8,151 bases of DNA from an uncultured Chloroflexota bacterium (GTDB lineage: Bacteria > Chloroflexota > Anaerolineae > Aggregatilineales > Phototrophicaceae), in assembly GCA_937927665.1 (NCBI GenBank), contig CALBRY010000365.1, forward strand, positions 1 to 8,151, written 5' to 3'. Positions 1-6,460 of the stretch are shown here, in pieces; positions within the stretch are counted from its first letter, which is position 1; every line of letters begins with the position of its first letter. The notes beneath the pieces are model-generated. The model did not search any database. It saw only the letters and a list, made by a program, of their open reading frames with translations, and was not told the origin of the DNA. The position numbers and the translations under genes were made by a program.

Positions 1-423
1 AAACGTGACATGATCCGGCATTTTGAACAGGTTGCGCGCCGGAAGCGTCACATACTGCGCGGCAACGCCGGGAGCATGTTCCCCCATGATCGGCGCGTTC
101 AGGATCGCGCTTTCGTCGCCCGCCATGAGCAGCGATTCGGCATCGATCAGCGTTGGATTGATACTCACGCGATCCCCGACCGCGAACTGAGTCACGCCTT
201 CGCCTAGTGCGTCGATTTCGCCCGCTCCATCCGCCGCGACGATGTGCGGCATGTGCAGTTCCAGCCCTTTCCAGCCTTCACGCACCCACAGGTCAAGCCG
301 GTTGAGCGCCGCCGCCCGCATCCGCAAGCGAACTTCGCCGCGCTTCGGTTCGGGAATCGGCAGAGTATCGATCACCTGCAAAACATCAACGCCGCCGTGT
401 CCGGTCAGGACGGCGGCGCGCAT
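1..423 (-). CDS. MDR-family NAD(P)H:quinone oxidoreductase / alcohol dehydrogenase-like protein, N-terminal part (cut by left edge)
   Basis: Only the first 141 residues are in the window; the protein continues past the left edge. The N-terminus MRAAVLTGHGG, then ALNRLDLWVREGW (39-51), a DGAGEIDALGEGV stretch (65-77), GDRVSINP (83-90) and PARNLFKMPDHVTF (128-141) show the GroES-like catalytic fold of medium-chain dehydrogenase/reductases, of the kind annotated as zinc-binding dehydrogenase or quinone oxidoreductase. The NAD(P)-binding Rossmann half lies outside the window. Oddly, none of the usual zinc ligands is present: the lobe at about 91-110, which has four cysteines in many relatives, has none here. 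I chose the ATG at 423 because it gives the normal family N-terminus and has GGCGG just upstream. An ATG at 435 (four residues longer, MGGT) overlaps the dehydrogenase stop as TGATG and is a real alternative. Either way the gene is the second of a two-gene unit with the acyl-CoA dehydrogenase. Its substrate cannot be told. Confidence 0.85.
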   Translation of the reverse strand, partial: MRAAVLTGHGGVDVLQVIDTLPIPEPKRGEVRLRMRAAALNRLDLWVREGWKGLELHMPHIVAADGAGEIDALGEGVTQFAVGDRVSINPTLIDAESLLMAGDESAILNAPIMGEHAPGVAAQYVTLPARNLFKMPDHVTF

Positions 424-434
424 CGTTCCGCCCA

Positions 435-1616
435 TCAGCGCAGCCCCAATTCATTCCGTGCGATCACCACACGCTGAATTTCGCTCGTGCCTTCATAAAT
501 GCGGGTGATGCGCGCATCGCGGTAATAGCGTTCAATCGGCAGTTCTTTACTGTAGCCCATCCCGCCGTGAATCTGCACTGCTTCATCGGTGATGAACATC
601 GCGGCTTCGCTGGCGAACAATTTCGCCATACTCGCCTCGGTTGTGTAGCGTCCGCCGTTCCGTTTGGCGCGTTCTTTTGCTGCACATGCGTTGTAGATCA
701 ATAGGCGCGCCGCTTCGAGTCGGGTTTTCATATCGGCGATCTTCTGCTGGATAATTTGAAGCTGCCCGATCGGTCCGCCGAAGGCTTGACGCTCACGCGC
801 GTAGTGGATAGAAGCTTCATAGGCTGCTTCCGCGATTCCGAGCGCCTGTGATGCGATCCCGATGCGTCCCGCGTCCAGCACCGCCATCGCAATCTTGAAG
901 CCATCGCCGCGCTTGCCGACCATATTTTCGACCGGCACTTGATAATCCTCAAACACGAGTTCGCTGGTTGCACTGGCGCGGATGCCGAGTTTCGGTTCTT
1001 TCTTGCCACGAATGAAACCGGGCTGATCCGCCTCGACGATGAAGCACGAAACACCCTTATGCTTCTGATCGGGGTCGGTCATCGTGAACAGCAGCACGAA
1101 ATCCGCCACCGGTCCGCTTGTGACCCAGCTTTTACGCCCATTGATCACATAATGCGTTCCCGCCTCGTTGAGGATGGCGCGGCTCTGCATCGTTCCGGCG
1201 TCACTGCCGCTCATGGGTTCGGTCAAGCTGTACGCGCCGATCTTTTCGCCTTCGGCAACCGGGCTAAGATACTTCACCTTCTGTTCGTGCGTGCCGAACT
1301 GCGTCAGCGCATTGGCATACAGCGAATTATTCACGCTCACGATCGTGCTGTGGCTGGCATCGACTTTTGCGATTTCGACCATCGTCAGCACATACGCGAA
1401 CACATCCATGCCCGCGCCGCCGTATTCTTCCGGCACTTCGATTCCCATCAAGCCCATCGCGCCGAGCTTCTTCACCGTCTGAAGGGGAAAATCGCCCGTT
1501 TCGTCAAATTCGGCGGCAATCGGCGCGATCTCTTTCTGGGCAAATTCGCGCACGGTGCGCTGGAGCATTTCATGTTCTTCGGTTAATACAGGCAGAAAAA
1601 GTTCTGTTGAAGCCAT
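435..1616 (-). CDS. Acyl-CoA dehydrogenase (short-chain / butyryl-CoA dehydrogenase type)
   Basis: A 393-residue FAD-dependent flavoenzyme that introduces the alpha,beta double bond into an acyl-CoA (first step of beta-oxidation or branched-chain amino acid degradation) and passes electrons to an electron-transfer flavoprotein. The length is normal for the family. The order is: helical N-terminal domain (about 8-120); the first family signature, YSLTEPMSGSDAG (129-141), in the middle beta domain; then the C-terminal helical domain with RERQAFGGPIGQLQ (274-287) and the second signature, QIHGGMGYSKELPIERYYRD (348-367). The catalytic base is probably Glu375 in IYEGTSEIQR, the position used by short- and medium-chain enzymes. 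The frame is open further upstream to 1736, but that extension (starting MCALWLKK) is unlike the family. The ATG at 1616 gives the expected MASTELFLPVLTEEH start and has GAGAGG nine bases upstream. The exact acyl chain is not determinable, though overall similarity points to short straight chains. It stops next to the start of the downstream oxidoreductase, so the two are probably expressed together. Confidence 0.96.
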   Translation of the reverse strand: MASTELFLPVLTEEHEMLQRTVREFAQKEIAPIAAEFDETGDFPLQTVKKLGAMGLMGIEVPEEYGGAGMDVFAYVLTMVEIAKVDASHSTIVSVNNSLYANALTQFGTHEQKVKYLSPVAEGEKIGAYSLTEPMSGSDAGTMQSRAILNEAGTHYVINGRKSWVTSGPVADFVLLFTMTDPDQKHKGVSCFIVEADQPGFIRGKKEPKLGIRASATSELVFEDYQVPVENMVGKRGDGFKIAMAVLDAGRIGIASQALGIAEAAYEASIHYARERQAFGGPIGQLQIIQQKIADMKTRLEAARLLIYNACAAKERAKRNGGRYTTEASMAKLFASEAAMFITDEAVQIHGGMGYSKELPIERYYRDARITRIYEGTSEIQRVVIARNELGLR

Positions 1617-1625
1617 TGGGAAAAA

Positions 1626-1631
1626 CCTCTC
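1626..1631 (-). promoter_or_regulatory. Ribosome binding site of the acyl-CoA dehydrogenase gene
   Basis: GAGAGG on the minus strand with a nine-base spacer to the ATG at 1616. It decides the start in favour of the 393-residue protein over longer in-frame readings up to 1736. Confidence 0.7.
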
Positions 1632-1657
1632 AGAAAAAGAAATAGATCTTCTGGCTG

Positions 1658-1668
1658 CAATTATAGCG
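1658..1668 (-). promoter_or_regulatory. Probable -10 region (TATAAT) driving the acyl-CoA dehydrogenase unit
   Basis: The minus strand reads CGCTATAATTG, with a perfect TATAAT at 1665-1660, about 44 bases upstream of the ATG. This predicts a leader of roughly 35 bases. No good TTGACA-like -35 is visible 16-18 bases further upstream, so recognition could depend on another element or activator. The same 11-mer occurs in the opposite orientation at 1780-1790. Confidence 0.55.
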
Positions 1669-1779
1669 CGCTTGATCCCGTCAGAAATCCTGCGCATGCC
1701 TGTAGAACAGCACTTTTTCAGCCACAAAGCGCACAAACAAGCGCGATAAAACAGACACGCCTACGATACGCTTAAGACA

Positions 1780-1790
1780 CGCTATAATTG
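1780..1790 (+). promoter_or_regulatory. Probable -10 region (TATAAT) driving the epimerase-TPR-glycosyltransferase unit
   Basis: CGCTATAATTG on the plus strand, with a perfect TATAAT at 1783-1788, about 26 bases before the ATG at 1815. Transcription would start near 1795, leaving a leader of about 20 bases that holds the GGAG at 1804-1807. The hexamer 17 bases upstream (CCTACG) is a poor -35. A promoter here also argues against the alternative TTG start at 1788, which would lie inside the -10 box. Confidence 0.55.
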
Positions 1791-1814
1791 TGCGCGTCAG
1801 CGTGGAGTGACTGT

Positions 1815-2237
1815 ATGCCGCCTATCAAAATCAATCATATAGCAATCGTCGTTAACGAAGTGAGCGCGGCGTTGAAGTTCTGGCGCGACGCGCTTGGACT
1901 GCCGCTTCAACATGTCGAACACAACGAAAAAGAGGAAGTCGATATCGCTTTCCTCCCCGTTGGTGACAGCGAGATTGAACTCATCGCTCCGTTTACCGAA
2001 ACGAGCGGAGTCGCGAAATATCTCGCCAATAAAGGCGCGGGTTTGCATCATCTGTGTATTCAAGTTGAGGATATCGCCGCCGCGCTGGAACAACTTGCCG
2101 CCCAAAACATCGAACTGATCAACGACACGCCGCGCACCCGCCCGGATGGGACGCGCTACGCATTCGTGCATCCGCGTGGAACGGGTGGGGTATTGTTGGA
2201 ATTGTACGAACTTCCTGCCGAGAGGAACAATTTATGA
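1815..2237 (+). CDS. mce: Methylmalonyl-CoA epimerase (VOC superfamily)
   Basis: A 140-residue metal-dependent racemase of the glyoxalase/VOC fold. It interconverts the (S) and (R) forms of methylmalonyl-CoA so that the mutase can make succinyl-CoA during degradation of propionyl-CoA from odd-chain fatty acids and branched amino acids. Two VOC half-modules are visible. The first begins INHIAIVV (6-13) and has FWRDALGL (22-29) and SEIELIAPF (52-60). The second begins GLHHLCIQVEDI (76-87) and ends YAFVHPRGTGGVLLELYEL (115-133). Likely metal ligands by family analogy are His8, one of His78/His79 and the Glu in LLELYEL; the fourth probably lies in the IELIAP strand. The length and the HP..TGGVL.EL ending fit the epimerase subfamily rather than glyoxalase I. 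GGAG at 1804-1807, seven bases before the ATG, supports this start. The stop overlaps the next gene's ATG as ATGA. No mutase or carboxylase genes are in the window. Confidence 0.92.
   Translation: MPPIKINHIAIVVNEVSAALKFWRDALGLPLQHVEHNEKEEVDIAFLPVGDSEIELIAPFTETSGVAKYLANKGAGLHHLCIQVEDIAAALEQLAAQNIELINDTPRTRPDGTRYAFVHPRGTGGVLLELYELPAERNNL
2220..2225 (+). promoter_or_regulatory. Ribosome binding site for the TPR gene, inside the epimerase 3' end
   Basis: GAGAGG eight bases before the ATG at 2234, embedded in the last epimerase codons. It supports the overlapping ATGA start and suggests translational coupling with some independent initiation. Confidence 0.65.
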
Positions 2238-4426
2238 CGGCGTGGGGAGGACGTATTGTCGGGATGCTGCGCGGCGGTGTGGGTGATACCGCCTTTCAGC
2301 AGGCGATTACGACCGGGAGAATCGCCAAGTTTGCAGAAGATTACGCGATGGCGCTTGAGCACTTTGATCACGCGCTCGAAATTGCCCGCGGCGCGCCGTC
2401 ATCCGATCTGCTTCAGATCACACGCGCCACCCTTCACCGCGCCGAAACGCTGGCGCGTCTGCGTCGTTTTGACGAAGCCGCTCAGTTTGTTGACGAAATG
2501 CGCCCTCTCGGAACGGCAAACATGCGCGCCGTGCATCTGGCATACATGGATTTCGCTGCTGGCATGGTGCATCAAGGGCGCGGTGATTTGAATGCCGCCC
2601 GTGCCGCCTACGAGTCCGCGCACAAAGCCGCGAAAGCCGCTCCCGCTTCTCCGCTGATGAGCGGTGCGGAAGGTCGTGCGCTCGGCAGCTTGGCGGATTT
2701 GTATCTGCGCGATGGCAACGCCAGTTATGCATCGCACCTGCTGCGTGAAGCGCTCCCCAAGTTGGGCGCATCCAGCGATCTCGAATTGAGCGGCTATTTC
2801 TTCGGACTGCTCGGTCAGGCGATCACGATACTGGGTCAAGAAGCGGAAGGGCTGCACCTGATTCAGCGAGCGCTCACCCTCGCCGAGCAGTTCCATTATC
2901 GGCTGTACGAGCGGCATTGGGGTGTTGTATTGGGGGTGCGCGCACTTGATGAGGGGCGTTTTCTCGATGCCCGCGCACATCTCCAGCGGATCGCCCGCCT
3001 GTTTGATCCCGATCAGCCCACACCAACGTATATACTCGCGCAGACCGTCCTCAGCCGCGCTTCGATGTATCTGCGTGATCAAGAAAGCGCGCTCGCATAT
3101 GCCGAGGCGGCGGTCAAAGCGCTGGAACAACCCGCGCTGCCGCCTGTTGATCCCCCTGTTCTGCTCGTCAACCCGGCACATCTCGACTCATTAGCACGCG
3201 GTGCATTAGGGACAGCCCTCCGCGCCGCTGGACGGAGCGCCGAAGCGCTGCCGCACCTGCAAGCCGCATTGAGCACCCAAGCACAGGATCACGTCAGCCG
3301 CGATCAGATTGATGTGTTACGCGCCCTTGCTGCCGCTCAAGCGGACTGCGACGACATCGAATCATCCGTAGCGACATATGCTCGCGCCATCGAAACCGCG
3401 CAAGCGCTCCAAGATCCGCTGGAAGTCGCGCAGTGCCGCCGTGATTTAGGGCTGATCTATCAAAAAAGCGGACAGAATCCACAGGCACTCCAAGAGTGGA
3501 CAACCGCCCTCACGATTTATGAAGAAAAAAATGCGCACGCCCAGATCGCCCGTCTGTACTGCGATATTGCCAATTTGCGTAAGGCGATGGGTGCATCTGC
3601 CCGCGCCCTCAAAGATTTTGAGCAGGCGTTGATGATCCTCAACAAAGTAGACAGCGCCGATCTCGCCACGCGCGGACTCGTCCTCTCGAACGCGGCGAAT
3701 GCTTACGCCGAAACCGGAGACGCTGAATCGGCGGATGCGTTTTACAGCGAAGCGATCCAGATCGCGGAGAAAACCAACGACAAACCCGCTGATTCGACGC
3801 GGTGCGGCAATTATGGCTGGTTCTTGATCCTCGTCGGACGACCGCGCCGCGCAATCGCTACGCTGGAACGCGCTTTACGGATTAGTCACCAATTGGGCAT
3901 GACCCTACAAGCCGCTGTGCAAACAGATAATCTGGGACTGGCACACGACTCGTTAAGTGAATATCACACCGCTGTTACCCATCACCGCACCGCCCTCTCC
4001 ATGATCGATCACGAGACGTATCCCAATTGGGCGGCGGCGTTCAAAGTCAATCTCGCCAATACGCTGCTTTCATTGGGTGAACCGAGAGAAGCGCTGACGC
4101 TGATCGCGGAAGCAACCGCACAGGGGCGCACCAATGAAGATCACGATCTGCTGATCGCGGCACTCACCGCACAGGCACGCGCAGCACTGCTCACAGAGGA
4201 TCTGGAAGGAATGCGCGCACCACTCGACGAAGCGATTTTGATGGCGCGCCGCATCGACTCACGGCGTCGGTTAGCGGATCTGCTTTATCTACGCAGCCAG
4301 CTTCGCGCCCGTACCGGCGATCGCCCCGGCGCATCCAGCGCATGGGACGAGGCGCTCAAACTTTATACGATGCTTCATATGCCACAGTCGAAAATTACGC
4401 CGACGTGGTTGGAGAAAACCTTGTAA
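2234..4426 (+). CDS. Large tetratricopeptide-repeat (TPR) protein of unknown function
   Basis: A 730-residue protein made almost wholly of helix-turn-helix TPR-like units. I count about 17, from roughly residue 22 to 714, with clear examples at 30-52 (ALEHFDHALEIA), 400-430 (DLGLIYQKSGQNPQALQEW), 440-470 (ARALKDFEQALMILN), 482-512, 522-552 (AIATLERALRI), 562-592 and 684-714. There is no signal peptide, no obvious membrane segment, and no N-terminal DNA-binding, NTPase or kinase domain of the kind that often accompanies such arrays in transcriptional activators. It is therefore probably a soluble cytoplasmic scaffold or protein-binding module. The start is set by the ATGA overlap with the epimerase stop and the GAGAGG upstream. 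Its stop overlaps the glycosyltransferase ATG as TAATG. This tight packing argues for co-expression with both neighbours, but I cannot name a partner. It could be the TPR part of a regulator whose effector is encoded elsewhere. Confidence 0.9.
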   Translation: MTAWGGRIVGMLRGGVGDTAFQQAITTGRIAKFAEDYAMALEHFDHALEIARGAPSSDLLQITRATLHRAETLARLRRFDEAAQFVDEMRPLGTANMRAVHLAYMDFAAGMVHQGRGDLNAARAAYESAHKAAKAAPASPLMSGAEGRALGSLADLYLRDGNASYASHLLREALPKLGASSDLELSGYFFGLLGQAITILGQEAEGLHLIQRALTLAEQFHYRLYERHWGVVLGVRALDEGRFLDARAHLQRIARLFDPDQPTPTYILAQTVLSRASMYLRDQESALAYAEAAVKALEQPALPPVDPPVLLVNPAHLDSLARGALGTALRAAGRSAEALPHLQAALSTQAQDHVSRDQIDVLRALAAAQADCDDIESSVATYARAIETAQALQDPLEVAQCRRDLGLIYQKSGQNPQALQEWTTALTIYEEKNAHAQIARLYCDIANLRKAMGASARALKDFEQALMILNKVDSADLATRGLVLSNAANAYAETGDAESADAFYSEAIQIAEKTNDKPADSTRCGNYGWFLILVGRPRRAIATLERALRISHQLGMTLQAAVQTDNLGLAHDSLSEYHTAVTHHRTALSMIDHETYPNWAAAFKVNLANTLLSLGEPREALTLIAEATAQGRTNEDHDLLIAALTAQARAALLTEDLEGMRAPLDEAILMARRIDSRRRLADLLYLRSQLRARTGDRPGASSAWDEALKLYTMLHMPQSKITPTWLEKTL

Positions 4427-5673
4427 TGGCATCCTTTTGGGCGATTAGTGCGCCGCTGTTCAGTCATACCGATTGGGGTGGTTTTTCAAAGACCGTTCAA
4501 GCGCTTCACAAGCGCGGTCATGAGGTCTTGTGGGTGAGCGAACCGCCGCTAAATGGCACGGTGGCACAACTTGGTCTGCAATTCGCGCCGATCCGCCGGA
4601 CAGGGTGGTTATGGCCCCCGCCGCCCGTCCCTGATCTGACAACAATGCCGCCGCAAGAAGCGGTCATGCTCCGCTACCGCCGCGCGCTCGATACATGGCT
4701 CACGGTTGATCTGGTTGCAGAAGGCGTCGACGAACTATTACAGCTTGCGGCAGAGCGCGGCAAACCGGACGCTATCCTCACCGATCCGTTTTTGACTGCC
4801 TCCGCGATTGCCGCCGAAGTGCTGCACGTCCCGCTGATCGTCTGCGGTTGGACAGCGAATCAATCGCTCGAAGAAGACGGATTGTTTCCGGTTCAAAAGA
4901 CACTCGGCGCGGACAGCCGGGAACGCGTGCAAAATCTGCTTGAGCGTTTCCGTGTTTCGGGTAAAAATTTCTCGGCGGGCGCAGCCCCATCGATCCTCAG
5001 TCCGCACCTACACCTGAGCTACTTTTGCAGCACATGGCATCAAGAGGATGAATACAACTTCAACCTGCTGCCGCAAAATCGATTTGTCGGTGGTTTGATC
5101 GAAACCCCGACCGAGCCGCCTCCGGGATGGCTTCAGGCGATTCCAGCGGATGCGCCGCTTGGCGTGGTCACGCTCGGCACAACCTTTGCGGGCGAACTCG
5201 GTTTCTTCAGTTGGGCGGCACAAGCGATGGCACGCGCAGGCTTAATCCCGATCGTGGCGATTGGCTGGCATTCGTACACCGCTGAAGAGAAAGCCTCGCT
5301 CAAAGCCGCGCTCCCGCCGTCTACCCGTCTGCTCAATTGGATCGATCTGGCGCACGTGCTGCCACGCACACGGGTGATTGCCCATCATGGCGGCATGGGA
5401 ACAACCCATTGGGCAGCGCGATATGGTGTTCCACAGGTGATCGTCCCGCATGCCGCCGATCAGCGCGGACAGGCACGGCGTGCCGCGCAAGCGAAAGTTG
5501 GCTTAAACCTAACCGCGCACGATGTCAAACAAGGTGCGTTGTTCACCGGCATTCGAGCACTTGCCCACGACGACGGCGTGCTTGAAAATGCCCGCGCACT
5601 CGCCGCCGAGATGCACGCTCTGGGGGGCGCTCCCGCCGCCGCTGATGCGATTCTCAGCGCACTCAACCTTTGA
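4426..5673 (+). CDS. GT1-type glycosyltransferase (UDP-glycosyltransferase / MGT-like, GT-B fold)
   Basis: A 415-residue GT-B protein that would transfer a sugar from a nucleotide-sugar donor to a lipid or small-molecule acceptor in the cytoplasm or at the inner face of the membrane. The N-terminal acceptor domain begins FWAISAPLFSHTDWGGF and has ALHKRGHEVLWVSEPP (26-41); His14 sits where the catalytic His of GT1 enzymes is normally found, though in SHTD rather than a typical GH context. The donor domain is recognised by PLGVVTLGTTF (244-254), RLLNWIDLAHVLPRTRVIAH (301-320), then HHGGMGTTHWAARYGVPQVI (320-339) and PHAADQRGQARR (341-352). These match the HGG..T and P...DQ..NA donor-binding features of the family. 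There are no membrane segments. The ATG overlaps the TPR stop (TAATG), with GGAG at 4411-4414 eleven bases upstream. In-frame sequence from 4342 lies inside the TPR gene and is rejected as coding. Sterol, hopanoid, carotenoid or macrolide glycosylation are all conceivable; the acceptor is not determinable. Confidence 0.9.
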   Translation: MASFWAISAPLFSHTDWGGFSKTVQALHKRGHEVLWVSEPPLNGTVAQLGLQFAPIRRTGWLWPPPPVPDLTTMPPQEAVMLRYRRALDTWLTVDLVAEGVDELLQLAAERGKPDAILTDPFLTASAIAAEVLHVPLIVCGWTANQSLEEDGLFPVQKTLGADSRERVQNLLERFRVSGKNFSAGAAPSILSPHLHLSYFCSTWHQEDEYNFNLLPQNRFVGGLIETPTEPPPGWLQAIPADAPLGVVTLGTTFAGELGFFSWAAQAMARAGLIPIVAIGWHSYTAEEKASLKAALPPSTRLLNWIDLAHVLPRTRVIAHHGGMGTTHWAARYGVPQVIVPHAADQRGQARRAAQAKVGLNLTAHDVKQGALFTGIRALAHDDGVLENARALAAEMHALGGAPAAADAILSALNL

Positions 5674-5680
5674 TCGATCG

Positions 5681-6460
5681 CTACTTTTTCGTTCCTGCGA
5701 TCATGATGTACATGTGATGAAAGGTCGCATCGGCGGTTCCAGCGCATTTCATTTGATAAAATGCGCTGGCGATCGGCGGCGCTTGGATCATCATCACTTG
5801 CAGCCGTTCGATCACGTCTGGTGTGCAGCCCTGCCGCTCTGCCCACGGGATCATTTTCGCCTCGCGGCTTAGAATTTCCGCGTGATCGACCGTCAAATCA
5901 GCATCGAGGAACATCCCGCGCCAGCCGTATTCATCATAGGCGCGGTGATGGCTCGGATCACGCAGCACTTCAAACGCTTCGATGTATTCCGCCGCGTTTT
6001 TATCATCCGGCAGGACATGATCCTGTACGACGAACCGCCCACCCGGTTTTAGCACCCGCGCCGATTCCAGCACAAACCGGTAAATATCCGGGAAGTGATG
6101 CGCGGCGATCCGGCATGTCACCAGATCAAACACACCGCTGGCGAATGGGAGATTTTCAGCATCAGCCGGGATGAATTCGACATTCTGCGCGCCCTTTGAT
6201 GTGATGAATGTTCGCGCTTCTTCCAGCATGGGAATGGCATAGTCCGACGCGATCATCTGGCGCACATGGGGCGCAAGCTTGAGCGCGGTATGACCGCCGC
6301 CCGTCGCAATATCGAGTGCTGTCCATTCTGGCTGCGGTGCGGCGATCTCCAACAATCGATCAAGGTCAGAACCTTTGCTGTGCGTCTCGCTCGTGACATA
6401 TCCATGCGCGTACTGGCTGAAACGCTCCCGGCTGTGTGCTTTGGGATCGTCGTTTCCCAT
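5681..6460 (-). CDS. Class I SAM-dependent methyltransferase (UbiE/Methyltransf_11 type)
   Basis: A 259-residue methyltransferase with the Rossmann-like SAM fold. Motif I is ALDIATGGGHTAL (48-60). The acidic residue at the end of strand 2 is Asp73 in ASDYAIPMLEEAR. PADAENLPFASGVFDLV (98-114) contains the adenine-contacting Asp-Ala and strand 4, followed by TCRIAAHHFPD (115-125), and VLKPGGRFVVQDHVLP (136-151) closes the core. The C-terminal part (EAFEVLRDPSHHRAYDEYGW, 161-180) resembles a widespread small-molecule methyltransferase subfamily often labelled UbiE/COQ5-like, but it is not a clear quinone methylase, so the substrate is unknown. The frame is open to 6541 with other ATGs at 6541 and 6499. 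The ATG at 6460 is preferred because GGAGAAAGG precedes it by seven bases and the upstream residues (TAEKGTT and before) look non-domain. It converges on the glycosyltransferase with a 7-base gap; a hairpin-forming repeat lies in its 3' part. Confidence 0.93.
   Translation of the reverse strand: MGNDDPKAHSRERFSQYAHGYVTSETHSKGSDLDRLLEIAAPQPEWTALDIATGGGHTALKLAPHVRQMIASDYAIPMLEEARTFITSKGAQNVEFIPADAENLPFASGVFDLVTCRIAAHHFPDIYRFVLESARVLKPGGRFVVQDHVLPDDKNAAEYIEAFEVLRDPSHHRAYDEYGWRGMFLDADLTVDHAEILSREAKMIPWAERQGCTPDVIERLQVMMIQAPPIASAFYQMKCAGTADATFHHMYIMIAGTKK
5739..5769. repeat. Perfect 11-bp inverted repeat inside the methyltransferase 3' coding region
   Basis: CCAGCGCATTT (5739-5749) and its exact reverse complement AAATGCGCTGG (5759-5769) flank a 9-base spacer. 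It lies 66 bases beyond the glycosyltransferase stop on the plus strand and codes for ASAFYQMKCAG in the methyltransferase on the minus strand. A transcript of either strand could form the hairpin. No U-tract follows on either strand, so it is not a classic intrinsic terminator; it could slow transcription or protect an RNA end, or be chance. Confidence 0.6.

Noticed and set aside
939..1586. 215-codon plus-strand open frame opposite the acyl-CoA dehydrogenase
   Set aside because: It lies wholly antisense to a gene with strong family signatures; its product shows no recognisable motif and is rich in residues expected from reading a GC-biased gene backwards.
1691..1715. Operator-like palindrome CTGT-AGA-ACAG in the divergent region
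   Set aside because: Only four paired bases per arm with no extension; too short to call a binding site.
2399..3181. 260-codon minus-strand open frame opposite the TPR gene
   Set aside because: Antisense shadow of a well-supported repeat protein; no motif and no ribosome binding site recognised.
4342..4425. 28-codon upstream extension of the glycosyltransferase
   Set aside because: It overlaps the end of the TPR gene, and the added residues are not part of the GT-B fold; the ATG at 4426 overlapping the TPR stop is a better start.
5671..5700. Possible intrinsic terminator between the convergent genes (GATCGATC followed by a T-run)
   Set aside because: GATCGATC is only a short self-complementary octamer that cannot make a stable hairpin, and the CTTTTTC run is not preceded by a GC-rich stem.
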